Assembly (NCBI GenBank): GCA_038120095.1
Contig: JAYOKZ010000006.1
Coordinates: 38,290-102,289, forward strand
Length of the DNA: 64,000 bases
Direction: 5' to 3'
DNA from: UBA2589 sp038120095
GTDB taxonomy: Bacteria; Gemmatimonadota; Gemmatimonadetes; Longimicrobiales; Gaopeijiaceae
A program made the position numbers and the translations under genes. The notes under the pieces were generated by a model that ran no database searches, was not told where the DNA came from, and saw only the letters and a list, made by a program, of their open reading frames with translations. This document shows, piece by piece, positions 42,082-51,152 of this stretch; the stretch's first letter is position 1, and each line of letters opens with the position of its first letter.

Positions 42082-43467
42082 ATGAGCAGGTCAGACGCGG
42101 CGGTCCGGTCGGATCGCCTCGAGGAGTTTCTGCGCGCCCCGCGGCGTGCACTTTGGGTCATGGCGCTCCCGATGATGGCGGGAATGACGGTCCACACGAC
42201 GTATCTGATCGCCGATACGGCGTTCATCGGGACGCTGGGGACCGACGCCCTGGCTGCGGCAACCTTCGTCGCGCCTCTCTTCTTTTTGACGATGGCCCTC
42301 ACGATGGGACTCGGTACGGCCGTGACGGCGCTGATTGCCCAGGCGGTCGGCCGCGGGGATGCTCAGACGGCCGACTCGGCGGCGGGCACGGCCATCACGA
42401 CGGGTCTCGTCCTCGGAACGGCCTTCGGCGCCGCCGGCTTGGCCGCGGGGCCCTCGATGCTCGAACTCCTCGGGGCCGAGGGACGAGTGGCCGAGTTGGG
42501 ATGGGCGTATTTCCGTGTGCTTGCCCTCTTCATGCCGCTTTTTTTCGTCTCGTCCGTGCTTCGCTCCATACTCACCGGAGAGGGGGACGCCCGGACGCCG
42601 ATGGTGGTGCTGACCGTGGCCACGGTAGTCAACATCGTTCTGGACGCCCTGTTCATTCTTGTGCTGGATCTCGGGCTTACCGGGGCTGCGTTCGCAACAG
42701 TCGCATCGGTCCTGATTTCGGTGACGGCGTTCGCGGCGCTGCTCGCTCGCCGAACCCGGGCATTCGTCCGGCTCCGGGCGCAGACTCTGGTCCCGGACAT
42801 TCGAGTTGTGGTGCCTCTGGCGGCGCTGGCCATGCCCATCGCTGCATCGATGATCGTGATGTCGGTCGGTACGATGCTCTACAACGGGCTACTTGCGGAT
42901 TTCGGCCCTGTGGCCGTCGCGGCGTACGGGGCTGCTTCGAAGGTCGATATGATCGTCGTGCTTCCCATCTTCGGACTGGCCGGGGCTGCGGTCACCGTCG
43001 TCGGGATGTTCGCGGGTGCCGGTCGCAGCGACCTCGTGCGATCGACCGCGCTGTATACCTATCGCTGGGCGATCATCCTGGCGGGGCTCATTGGAGGAGC
43101 AGCGTTCCTGTCGTCCGGTCTGATCGTTCCGTTCTTCACGGATGACCCCCGGGCCATCGAAATCGGCACGACATATCTCGGTTACATGATCTTCGCCTAC
43201 CCGATGATGGCGGTAGGGATGACGACGGGTCGGCTTCTTCAGGGTCTGGGACACGGATTGCCTGCCCTCATGATCACCACGCTTCGGGTGCTGATCATCG
43301 GCGTGCCCACGGCGTTCTTCGCCGTTCGGGTGGCAGGTCAGTCGATCGAGGGCGTGTGGGTGGGCATTCTTTCCGGTGGTGTGGCGGCCACACTGATGTC
43401 GCTCCTCATGGTGCGTCGCCTCATGTGGCGCTCCGATCCGACGCTGAAAGCCATGGCAAGAGCCTGA
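42082..43467 (+). CDS. MATE family efflux transporter
   Basis: The 461-residue protein has twelve hydrophobic segments and the two-lobed MATE pattern: LWVMALPMMAGMTVHTTYLIADTAFIGTLGTDALAAATF at the N-terminus and the equivalent VVVPLAALAMPIAASMIVMSVGTMLYNGLLADFGPVAVAAYGAASKVD at the start of the second lobe. MATE pumps export drugs or metabolites using sodium or proton gradients. It starts 24 bp after the DUF3127 gene and 19 bp before the alcohol dehydrogenase. Confidence 0.92.
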   Translation: MSRSDAAVRSDRLEEFLRAPRRALWVMALPMMAGMTVHTTYLIADTAFIGTLGTDALAAATFVAPLFFLTMALTMGLGTAVTALIAQAVGRGDAQTADSAAGTAITTGLVLGTAFGAAGLAAGPSMLELLGAEGRVAELGWAYFRVLALFMPLFFVSSVLRSILTGEGDARTPMVVLTVATVVNIVLDALFILVLDLGLTGAAFATVASVLISVTAFAALLARRTRAFVRLRAQTLVPDIRVVVPLAALAMPIAASMIVMSVGTMLYNGLLADFGPVAVAAYGAASKVDMIVVLPIFGLAGAAVTVVGMFAGAGRSDLVRSTALYTYRWAIILAGLIGGAAFLSSGLIVPFFTDDPRAIEIGTTYLGYMIFAYPMMAVGMTTGRLLQGLGHGLPALMITTLRVLIIGVPTAFFAVRVAGQSIEGVWVGILSGGVAATLMSLLMVRRLMWRSDPTLKAMARA

Positions 43468-43486
43468 TCACCGAGGAGTTGGAACG

Positions 43487-44536
43487 TTGAAAGCCATCAC
43501 CTTTCAGGGAATCGAGCGTCTGGCGTACGAAGATGTCCCCGATCCGATGATCGTCTCGGACACCGACGCGATCATTCGGGTGACGGCCGCAGGAATCTGC
43601 GGGTCTGACTTGCACCCCTACTTCGGCCGGGAGGTGGGTCTCGACCGCGGGACCGTCATGGGCCACGAGCCGCTTGGCGAGGTCGTCGCCGTCGGAGCTG
43701 CTGTCCGCGTCCACGCACTCGGTTCGCGAGTCGTGGCACCATTCACGACCAACTGCGGGACCTGCTTCTACTGCACTTCCGGTCTGACTGCACGTTGCAC
43801 CTCCGGGCAGCTGCTGGGGTGGGTCGAGCAGGGTCACGGACTCCACGGAGGCCAGGCCGAGTACATCCGTGTACCGCATGCCGACGCTACGCTGATGGCT
43901 GTTCCCGAGGGGCTGGACGAGGCTGTCGCGTTGCTGTCGGGTGACATCCTCTCGACGGCATCCTTCGGCGCGGACATTGCGGGTGTAACGGATGGGGACG
44001 TGGTGGTCGTCATCGGGTGTGGACCTGTGGGGCTCCTCGCCATTCTCGCGGCCTTCCATCGGGGAGCGGAGGCGGTCGTGGCCGTGGACAGGGTTCCGAC
44101 CCGACTCTCCATGGCCGAGGGCTTCGGAGCGACGCCGGTGGACGCCGATTCGGCGGGAGACGCACGTGCCGTCGTGGAGGCCGCCACGGAGGGGCGGGGC
44201 GCAGATGCCGTGATCGAGGCGGTCGGAACCGAACAGGCGACCCGCCTTGCTGCGGATCTACTGAGGCCCGGGGGCCGGATTGGTGCAGTCGGCGTACACT
44301 CGGAGGCCTTTCTGGCACTGTCTCCCGGCGAGCTCTACGACCGGAACCTGACCTACTCCGCGGGGCGCTGCCCTGCGCGGCATTACATGCCGGCCTCTCT
44401 CGAGCTCGGCCTTCTCGAGCAGGAACGGATCGCGACCATGATCTCGCACCGCCTGCCTCTTTCCGATGGGATCGAGGCGTACCGCCGGTTCGCCGCTCGG
44501 GAGCCCGGATGGAACAAGGTGATCCTGTTGCCCTGA
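43487..44536 (+). CDS. zinc-dependent alcohol dehydrogenase family protein
   Basis: The 349-residue medium-chain dehydrogenase has the catalytic zinc ligands in AAGICGSDLHPY and MGHEPLGEVV, a structural zinc site CGTCFYCTSGLTARC, and the NAD-binding VVVIGCGPVGLLAI. It resembles glutathione-independent formaldehyde or threonine dehydrogenase-like members; the substrate is uncertain. The TTG start at 43487 is supported by GAGGAG 12 bases upstream. It follows the MATE gene closely. Confidence 0.88.
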   Translation: MKAITFQGIERLAYEDVPDPMIVSDTDAIIRVTAAGICGSDLHPYFGREVGLDRGTVMGHEPLGEVVAVGAAVRVHALGSRVVAPFTTNCGTCFYCTSGLTARCTSGQLLGWVEQGHGLHGGQAEYIRVPHADATLMAVPEGLDEAVALLSGDILSTASFGADIAGVTDGDVVVVIGCGPVGLLAILAAFHRGAEAVVAVDRVPTRLSMAEGFGATPVDADSAGDARAVVEAATEGRGADAVIEAVGTEQATRLAADLLRPGGRIGAVGVHSEAFLALSPGELYDRNLTYSAGRCPARHYMPASLELGLLEQERIATMISHRLPLSDGIEAYRRFAAREPGWNKVILLP

Positions 44537-44572
44537 GCGAACCTGGTGTTCCGAGGGGGGAGCCGGGAGGGT

Positions 44573-45991
44573 TCAGTGCCCGCGAACGACCTCGGAGAGG
44601 GCGGCCCGGATGTCGTCGATGCACAGCTGCATCCGGTCCATATGGGTGCGAAAGGAGAGGACGCAGATGCGGATCGCGAACCGGCGGTCAACCATCGTGC
44701 CCGTCATGTAGACGTTCTGACGGGCGTTGATGGCGCTCAGCAGCGCTCGCGTCGCGTCGTCCCCAACGTCGCCTCGAAGTCGAAAGGAGACGAGCGACAG
44801 GCGTGGCTCGGTGACGATTTCGAGTTCGGGTACCTCGCGAATCCGGGCGGTCACCCAGCGGGCCAGATCCAGTTTTTCGTCGAGAGAAGCGCGGAAGGCA
44901 TCGATCCCGAAGAGTTTGACCGGAAGCCAGATCCGCAGGCCGCGGAAATCCCGCGAGAGTTCGGCCGACAGGTCGCAGAAATCGACAAAATCCGGGTCGT
45001 GCTGCATGACCGGCATGTAGTCCGCGAAGGTCTCGTGCGCCCGGCGCAACGCGCTCTCGTCCCGTACGAGCAGTGCTCCTGTGCCGTAGGGAAGAAAGAG
45101 GCCCTTGTGGGGGTCGAGTGTCAGCGAATCCGCGCGCTCGAGGCCCGCCATTGCACTCCGGCCGCGCTCGGTCATCGCAAAGAACCCCCCGTACGCGCCG
45201 TCGACGTGGAGCCAGAGTTGGTGTTGCTCCGCGAGATCCGCGAGACCATTCAGGTCGTCGACGGCACCGGTGTTTGTCGTGCCGGCACTCCCCACGATCA
45301 GAAACGGAACTCGGCCGGCCGCCCTGTCCTCCGCGATCGCTGCCCGAAGGTGGTCGATCCGGATCTCCTGACGTTCATTCGTCTCGATCTGACGAACCGC
45401 CGACTCCGGAAAGCCCGCGAGCACGGCCGATTTCCTCACCGAATGGTGGGCCTGATCCGACGTGTAGATCACCCCGCCGGCCAGATCATCCCCCAGCCTT
45501 TCGCGTCGGGCCGCAACGATCGCTGTCAGGTTCGAGAGGGATCCGCCGCTGGTGAGAATGCCGCCGCTTCCCTTGCCGTACCCGACGATCTCACAGAACC
45601 ACCGCACGACATTGAGCTCGATCTGAACCAGCGCGGGCGCTGCGACCCAGACACCGACGTAGCGGTTGACGGCATTCGCGATCAGATCGGCGACGGCGGA
45701 CGGAAAAACTCCCCCACCCGGAATGTAGGCGAGGTACCCGGGCCCCGCGGTGTTGAAGGAGTGCGGGACTGCCTCCTCGAAGATCCGGTCCAGCAGTGTG
45801 TGGAGGTCGGTTCCCGTTTCTGGGAGGGTTTCAGCGAACGAGTTGGCGACCTCACGCCCATCGGTATCGTAGGACGCAGGCTGAGCCGGCAACGAGTCGA
45901 TGTGTTCGATGACTCGGTTGGTGACCTGCTCTAGCATCGTCCGCATTTCGTCTGCCGACGGTTCGAGAGGGTACGCCTTCGGGTCAGACAT
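44573..45991 (-). CDS. pyridoxal-phosphate-dependent amino-acid decarboxylase (group II)
   Basis: The 472-residue protein has the PLP lysine in TLDPHKGLFLPYGTGALLVRD, the cofactor-pocket HVDGAYGGFFAM and GILTSGGSLSNLTAIVAARRERL. These are typical of aromatic-L-amino-acid/tyrosine decarboxylases. It would convert an aromatic amino acid to an amine. The start overlaps the symporter end by 8 bp, so uptake and decarboxylation of the same substrate is a reasonable inference. Confidence 0.88.
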   Translation of the reverse strand: MSDPKAYPLEPSADEMRTMLEQVTNRVIEHIDSLPAQPASYDTDGREVANSFAETLPETGTDLHTLLDRIFEEAVPHSFNTAGPGYLAYIPGGGVFPSAVADLIANAVNRYVGVWVAAPALVQIELNVVRWFCEIVGYGKGSGGILTSGGSLSNLTAIVAARRERLGDDLAGGVIYTSDQAHHSVRKSAVLAGFPESAVRQIETNERQEIRIDHLRAAIAEDRAAGRVPFLIVGSAGTTNTGAVDDLNGLADLAEQHQLWLHVDGAYGGFFAMTERGRSAMAGLERADSLTLDPHKGLFLPYGTGALLVRDESALRRAHETFADYMPVMQHDPDFVDFCDLSAELSRDFRGLRIWLPVKLFGIDAFRASLDEKLDLARWVTARIREVPELEIVTEPRLSLVSFRLRGDVGDDATRALLSAINARQNVYMTGTMVDRRFAIRICVLSFRTHMDRMQLCIDDIRAALSEVVRGH

Positions 45992-47402
45992 CGGTTGGCT
46001 CCGATACCGGTGCGCGGCGGCCGCGGATCAGAAGGACAAGAACGAAGGCCAAAGCGGACATGACGATCCCGATCCCGGTCGCGCTGCGAGAGGCGGCAGT
46101 CGAAACCAGGCCGGCTTCGCCTGCCAGCGACACGGCGACGAGGGCCATCACACCGATGCCGATCGCGGCCATGGCCTCGGGGGTGCCTGGGCGTCGCGAG
46201 TACAGGCCCGCCACGAGAGGGACAAACAGGCTCACGCTCATGATGGAGTAGAAGATGGTGATCGTGTCGAGGACGCTGTCGAATCGAAGGGTCAGGACGA
46301 GTCCGCCGATCCCTCCCACGATGGCTGCGACTCGCGCCACCCGAAGGACCTCGAGATCCGTCGCCTCCGGGGCCACGTATCTCTTGTAGATGTCCTTCGA
46401 CAGTGACGTCGACAGCATGAACAGGACGGTATCGGCCGAGCTGACCTCGGCTGAAAAGACCGCGGCGAGGCCCAGTGCTCCCAACAGAGGCGGCAGGCCG
46501 AGTGTGAGCATCGTCGGAACTGCGTACGCTCCGCTTGCCAGGTTTGGATCGAAGCTGTGGGCGATGACCCCGACCGACATCGGGATGAACGCGAAGGCGA
46601 GCAGTGCCACGGCCTGTAGCGCGACGCCCATTCGAAGGGATCGCGGGTCCCGCGCGGCGTAGCCCATCTGAACGAGCCCGGGAGACACGACGAACGAGGG
46701 CATCAGGATCACGAACATGACGATGCCTGCAAACGCGAGTGGATTCATGAAGTCGGGGTCTGCAGGAGCGGCCATCAGCACGGCATCGATCCCGCCTGCG
46801 TTGCCGACCGCGATCGGGATGGCAACGAGGAACCCGATCACGAGCACCGTGAGCTGGACGAGGTTGACCCAGGCGCTCGTCAGCAGACCTCCTGCGCTGA
46901 AATACACAACCATGATGACGCTTCCCAGCGTGGCGCCGACCCAGCGGGGTGTGCCGAGAACCCACTCGAGGATCTGCGACATCGCGATGAGCTGGGCGGC
47001 GAGGATGGCAAGCGTTCCGAGCCACAGGATCGAGACAATCGTGGCTCGGACCGCGGGGCCGTATCGCAACTCGAGGTAGTCGCCGGCCGTGTAGAGCCCA
47101 TGAGATGTTCCCGCTCGCCAGATCCGTGGTCCGACAAAGACGGCGAAGACCATCTGCCCGATGCCGGCCGCGCCGACATACCACCACGCGGACAGCCCGG
47201 CCTCGTATCCGAGTTCGGATGCCGCGATGACTGACCCAGCCCCGATATTCGCCGCGAGGAAGGTCGAGAAGATCATTCCGGGACCGAACGAGCGATCGGC
47301 GACGAAGAAGCTGCTGGTGCCGCGAACCTGACGGGCCTTCACCAGTCCGAAGAGGACGAGGCCGAGCGAGTAGGCCACGAGTACGCCGAGGTGAAGCGCC
47401 AT
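45984..47402 (-). CDS. sodium:solute symporter family protein
   Basis: The 472-residue inner-membrane carrier has about 13 spans, FFVADRSFGPGMIFSTFLAANIGAGSVIAASELGYEAGLSAWWYVG, GLYTAGDYLELRYGP, and AAVFSAEVSSADTVLFMLSTSLSKDIYKRY, the SSS sodium-site region. It differs clearly from the symporter at 16392. Its stop is inside the decarboxylase start, and it lies 20 bp after a secreted P1 peptidase gene. The order peptidase, transporter, decarboxylase suggests degradation of peptides and import of a released amino acid; this is inference. Confidence 0.87.
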   Translation of the reverse strand: MALHLGVLVAYSLGLVLFGLVKARQVRGTSSFFVADRSFGPGMIFSTFLAANIGAGSVIAASELGYEAGLSAWWYVGAAGIGQMVFAVFVGPRIWRAGTSHGLYTAGDYLELRYGPAVRATIVSILWLGTLAILAAQLIAMSQILEWVLGTPRWVGATLGSVIMVVYFSAGGLLTSAWVNLVQLTVLVIGFLVAIPIAVGNAGGIDAVLMAAPADPDFMNPLAFAGIVMFVILMPSFVVSPGLVQMGYAARDPRSLRMGVALQAVALLAFAFIPMSVGVIAHSFDPNLASGAYAVPTMLTLGLPPLLGALGLAAVFSAEVSSADTVLFMLSTSLSKDIYKRYVAPEATDLEVLRVARVAAIVGGIGGLVLTLRFDSVLDTITIFYSIMSVSLFVPLVAGLYSRRPGTPEAMAAIGIGVMALVAVSLAGEAGLVSTAASRSATGIGIVMSALAFVLVLLIRGRRAPVSEPTDV

Positions 47403-47422
47403 TGGCCCTTCGGGTGATCCGG

Positions 47423-48484
47423 TCAGCGCTCGACCTCCGATGCCGACGGAATCCCCGGGAGGCCTTCCGCAAATCGCACGGCACGCAAGATGGCCTCGGC
47501 CAGCACGTCTGCGGCGAGGGCACCGACGAGCAGAACGTTCGCTTCGCCGCTCCACCCTCCGGACGCCAGCGAGAAGACCGTGTCCCCATCCGAAGGCGTA
47601 TGCGACGGGTATGTCGTGCGTGCGAGCCCGTCCTGCGCCATCTGCGCGACCTTGGTGACCTCGGCCTTGGTGAGTCTTGCGTTCGTCGCGACCAGCCCGA
47701 TCGTCGTATTGCTTCCTGCGGGGGGGAGGGCGACCGGCAATCCATCTCTCAACCTTTGGCGGAGATCGAGGAAGCGTCGGCCGTCTTCGCTTCGCGCTCC
47801 GGCCACGATATCCCCGGTCGTCGGATCCACGATATCGCCGACGGCGTTGACTGCGACGGCAGCCGCAACCGTCAGCCCGCTCTCGAGCGTGACCGAAGCG
47901 GTACCGAATCCGCCTCGCATGGGGCGGGGTGGGTCACCCAGCTTCCCAACGGTGGCTCCTGCTCCCACCCCGACCGAACCCTCGTCGGGTGCCGCCGCAG
48001 ATGCGGCCTCGGCGGCCGCATAACCACAGGATGCATCGGGTCGGATGCGCCGATCTCCCTCGAGCGCCAGGTCGTAGAGAATCGCACCGACCACGATCGG
48101 AACGGTCTTGTCCGACACCGCAACTCCGATATCCCGTTCGTCCAGGTACTGCATGACACCCGCCGTGGTCGAGAGCCCGAACGATGAACCGCCTGAAAGA
48201 ACGACCGCGTGCACCCGCTGATTCGCATTCACCGGGTCGAGGAGTGCCGTCTCGTGGCTTCCCGGGGCGCCACCTCGTACGTCCACGCCACCCACCATCC
48301 CATCACCCGCGAGGACGACCGTGCAGCCCGTGGGACGCTCCTGCAGGGTGTGGTGCCCGATGCGCAGCCCGTCCACCGCCGTGATCCCCCACGGGGCCTC
48401 CGGTGTCGGCTGCGCCTGGCACGCCCCATGTACGAACGGGGCCCCCGCGAGGAGGACCCCGATCGCCGTGGTTCGTCTGTTCAC
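47423..48484 (-). CDS. secreted P1 family (DmpA-like) peptidase
   Basis: The 353-residue N-terminal-nucleophile hydrolase has a signal peptide (MNRRTTAIGVLLAGAPFVHGACQAQ; the cysteine is in a weak lipobox context). The body has GLRIGHHTL, GGVDVRGGAPGSHETALLDP, VHAVVLSGGSSFGLSTTAGVMQYL and GSNTTIGLVATNARLTKAE, where self-cleavage exposes the nucleophile in this family (the NTT segment). DmpA-type enzymes are aminopeptidases of unusual specificity. It is the first gene of the minus-strand operon with the symporter and decarboxylase. Confidence 0.86.
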   Translation of the reverse strand: MNRRTTAIGVLLAGAPFVHGACQAQPTPEAPWGITAVDGLRIGHHTLQERPTGCTVVLAGDGMVGGVDVRGGAPGSHETALLDPVNANQRVHAVVLSGGSSFGLSTTAGVMQYLDERDIGVAVSDKTVPIVVGAILYDLALEGDRRIRPDASCGYAAAEAASAAAPDEGSVGVGAGATVGKLGDPPRPMRGGFGTASVTLESGLTVAAAVAVNAVGDIVDPTTGDIVAGARSEDGRRFLDLRQRLRDGLPVALPPAGSNTTIGLVATNARLTKAEVTKVAQMAQDGLARTTYPSHTPSDGDTVFSLASGGWSGEANVLLVGALAADVLAEAILRAVRFAEGLPGIPSASEVER

Positions 48485-48529
48485 GCCGGTTTCTCCACTC
48501 CCCGCTCGCGGGGCGGGAAGACGTGCCGG

Positions 48530-49204
48530 TTACTCGTTCCGGAACGCCTCCTGTTGGTTCGCATCGCTCGCGAAACAATAGTAGAAACCGTTCCCACCCG
48601 TTCCCTGCAGGTCGGACTGGCTGCAGCCGCGTGAGCCGTGGGCAGAGTTCCAGGAGGTTGGATTCTGACCACCCCCCTGCCGGTCGTGGTGGCCCACCGC
48701 GGCGCTGCCCTCGCTATTGCTCGTCCAGTTGGCGCACGCGTCGTGACCTTCGGCCGTGCTCACCGTGCCGTCGAGATTCGACCCCGTCAGGATGTCGTGC
48801 ATGTTCGGCGAGTCTCCCCGTCCGTTCACCGGGTCGCCATTTTCGGTGAGGATGGACTCCTTGGTGAGATTCGCGTTGTCGGAGTGCAGGTCAGCGACGT
48901 TCTGCGCGATCATGTCGCCGGCAAAATTGTACCACGGGCCGTCGCCGATTCGATCACGTGCGTTGACGGCCGCGTCCCCGCCCATGGCAATCGCGCTCAG
49001 ATAGGCTCGCCACGTGACGTCACCGAATCCCTTGGCATAGGCGAGGTCCTGGCAATGCTGATCCGCTCCCCGGAGTCCACCGAGGTTCGCACCGTCCCCG
49101 GGTCCGGAGCTGGTGATGAAGAAGCTGAAGTTGCCGGCCTGGGCGGAGAGGGGCGCGCTTACACCGAAGGCGGCGATCGCCGCGAGAATGAGGGCCTTCT
49201 TCAC
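48530..49204 (-). CDS. secreted lectin/endostatin-like domain protein, hypothetical
   Basis: The 224-residue protein has a clear signal peptide (KKALILAAIAAFGVSAPLSAQA). The mature part reads FSFFITSSGPGDGANLGGLRGADQHCQDLA, WRAYLSAIA, NARDRIGDGPWYNFAGDMIAQNV and HDILTGSNLDG, a pattern seen in secreted bacterial proteins annotated as lectins or endostatin-like; it has four to six cysteines suited to disulfides. The GTG at 49204 has AGGAG 8 bases upstream and begins the signal peptide. Its ligand is unknown. Confidence 0.7.
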   Translation of the reverse strand: MKKALILAAIAAFGVSAPLSAQAGNFSFFITSSGPGDGANLGGLRGADQHCQDLAYAKGFGDVTWRAYLSAIAMGGDAAVNARDRIGDGPWYNFAGDMIAQNVADLHSDNANLTKESILTENGDPVNGRGDSPNMHDILTGSNLDGTVSTAEGHDACANWTSNSEGSAAVGHHDRQGGGQNPTSWNSAHGSRGCSQSDLQGTGGNGFYYCFASDANQQEAFRNE

Positions 49205-49318
49205 GGGATACTCCTCGCTGAAATGAGGTCGTCGCACGATGGGATGACGCCGCGCGACCATTGTGTGTGAGGTCGAAGAATGTCCGGGCAGCAACCCGGG
49301 TGGGCAAGTCGCCGGTTG

Positions 49319-50914
49319 TCAGGCCGGATGAGCACCGGGTCGACCGTTCTCGACCGCAAAGGTCGCCAGGGTCTCGACGGGGCCGCCGGGCGTGTCGACC
49401 TCGGGCACGCGGCGATAGGTCGTAGACCAGAGATCGGGTGTTACCGAGCAGAGCGCATAGCCGCGCTGACTGTTGTAGAAGTCGAAGTGTGGATTGAAGG
49501 GCAGGGCCCGAGCCCCGATGGCCGCCTGAGGTTCTCCGTTGCCTCCGGATGTCAGCGACGTGCAGGTGAACTCGGTCCCCACGATCTCGGAATCCACGTC
49601 ATCGAAGTCCCGAAGAAGCCTTCCGACCCAGGTAGAGTGAATGTCACCGGTGAGCACGATCGGATTGGAAACGGACTCGGTCGCGAGGGTGTCGAGGAGG
49701 GCAGACCGGTCGGCGGGATAGCCATCCCACTTGTCCATGGTCCATGTCTCACGCCCCCGCTCATCGTAGCCGCGGAAGCGGGCCATGAGCACCTGTTGCG
49801 CGAGGACGTTCCACCGTGCCCCTGATTCAGCGAGGGCATCGAAGAGCCAGTCGCGCTGCGCCGACCCCAGGATGCTGCGATCGGGATTCCGGTGTGCGTC
49901 ACACGAGGGCTTGAATCGATCCCCACAGGCCTGATCGTCGCGATATTGCCGCGTGTCGAGGACACTCATCTCCATGAGGGAACCGAGGGTCAGTCTCCGG
50001 TACATCAGGGCATTCGGACCCACGGGCATGGTCGACCGCCGTAGAGGCATGAACTCGTAAAACGCCTGGTAGGCGGCGGCACGCCTCAGCAGGAAGTTCT
50101 CGGGAGACATGTCGTCATCGGATGTGGCCCCGGCGTAATTGTTGTCGACCTCGTGGTCGTCGGTCGAGGCGACCCACGGTGCTGCGTGGTGGGCCGCCTG
50201 AAGGTCGACATCCCTTCGATAGGTCGAGTACCGGGCGCGGTATTGCTCCAGGGTCAGCACCTCCGGTCCCTCATGGGTCCGCACCCCGCCCTCCGCCCGG
50301 GCACCCTCGTAGATGTAATCCCCCAGATGCACGATCAGATCGACATCTTCCTCGGATAGGTGGCGCAGAGCTGTGAAGTAGCCCTGCTCGTAGTGCTGGC
50401 ACGAGGCGAAAGCGAAGTCGAACCGAGACACGTGCGCACCGAGTTCGGGCAGGGTCTTGGCACGGCCCACGGGGCTGGTCGCTCCGCCGCAGTGGAATCT
50501 GTAGAAGTACTCCGTGCCGGCACCGAGGCCGCCTGCTTCGACGTGAACCGAGTGTCCGAGTTCCGGCAAGGCGTCGGAGCGGCCTGAGCGTACGATACGA
50601 TGGAAGGAGTCGTCCGCAGCCAATTCCCACCGTACTTCGATCGGGTCCCGGATGGCTCCCGCATCTCCGACGGCCCCGGCATCGAGGCGTGCCCACAGGA
50701 CGATGCTGTCGGGCATTGGATCACCGGAGGCGACTCCCAGAGTGAAGGGGTCGCTCGAAAAGCGGATGGGTCGCCCGATACAGCCCGGCAATCCTCCCAG
50801 GGCGACGACTCCGGCAGCTCCGCATCCGATCCGGACGAGGTCTCTCCGGGTGAGGGTGCGCCCGAAGAGATCGAACCAGTGTTCGGCCGCTGTCTTGCCG
50901 CCCCTCGGACTCAT
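49319..50914 (-). CDS. PhoD-type alkaline phosphatase, Tat-exported lipoprotein
   Basis: The 531-residue protein carries a twin-arginine signal (LTRRDLVRIGCGAAGVVALGG) followed by a lipobox-like LPGC, so it is probably a Tat lipoprotein. The PhoD_N domain (FTLGVASGDPMPDSIVLWARL) precedes the metallophosphatase with ASCQHYEQGYF, HLGDYIYEGA, WVASTDDHEVDNNYAG and LTGDIHSTW, which carry the Fe/Ca ligands. PhoD enzymes release phosphate from mono- and diesters during phosphate starvation, consistent with the Pho genes at 61-64 kb. ATG 50914 starts the signal; the frame is open upstream without conservation. Confidence 0.87.
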   Translation of the reverse strand: MSPRGGKTAAEHWFDLFGRTLTRRDLVRIGCGAAGVVALGGLPGCIGRPIRFSSDPFTLGVASGDPMPDSIVLWARLDAGAVGDAGAIRDPIEVRWELAADDSFHRIVRSGRSDALPELGHSVHVEAGGLGAGTEYFYRFHCGGATSPVGRAKTLPELGAHVSRFDFAFASCQHYEQGYFTALRHLSEEDVDLIVHLGDYIYEGARAEGGVRTHEGPEVLTLEQYRARYSTYRRDVDLQAAHHAAPWVASTDDHEVDNNYAGATSDDDMSPENFLLRRAAAYQAFYEFMPLRRSTMPVGPNALMYRRLTLGSLMEMSVLDTRQYRDDQACGDRFKPSCDAHRNPDRSILGSAQRDWLFDALAESGARWNVLAQQVLMARFRGYDERGRETWTMDKWDGYPADRSALLDTLATESVSNPIVLTGDIHSTWVGRLLRDFDDVDSEIVGTEFTCTSLTSGGNGEPQAAIGARALPFNPHFDFYNSQRGYALCSVTPDLWSTTYRRVPEVDTPGGPVETLATFAVENGRPGAHPA

Positions 50915-51152
50915 GCGAGCCCACCTGGCCGGCCACACGCCACTGAGGCCTGCCGCGTCGCTGTAGGCGGTGACACGGGCCACGCCGAGGGCATGCAGAG
51001 ACGGGTGGCCAGAGTCCGACCGCGGTCCGGGGGGCTCTCGAACGTCATGATCGAAAGCTACGTGTATGCGTGGGTGCGCGCACAGCGATGTCCGCTCGCG
51101 TCGCAGCAGCTGTTCGCGAGCGGCCGTGTCTCCCCCGCGGCATGGGGAGAAC

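Noticed and set aside
45931..47745. 604-codon minus-strand open frame overlapping the symporter
   Set aside because: Low-complexity Arg-rich translation in the wrong frame of the symporter and peptidase genes.
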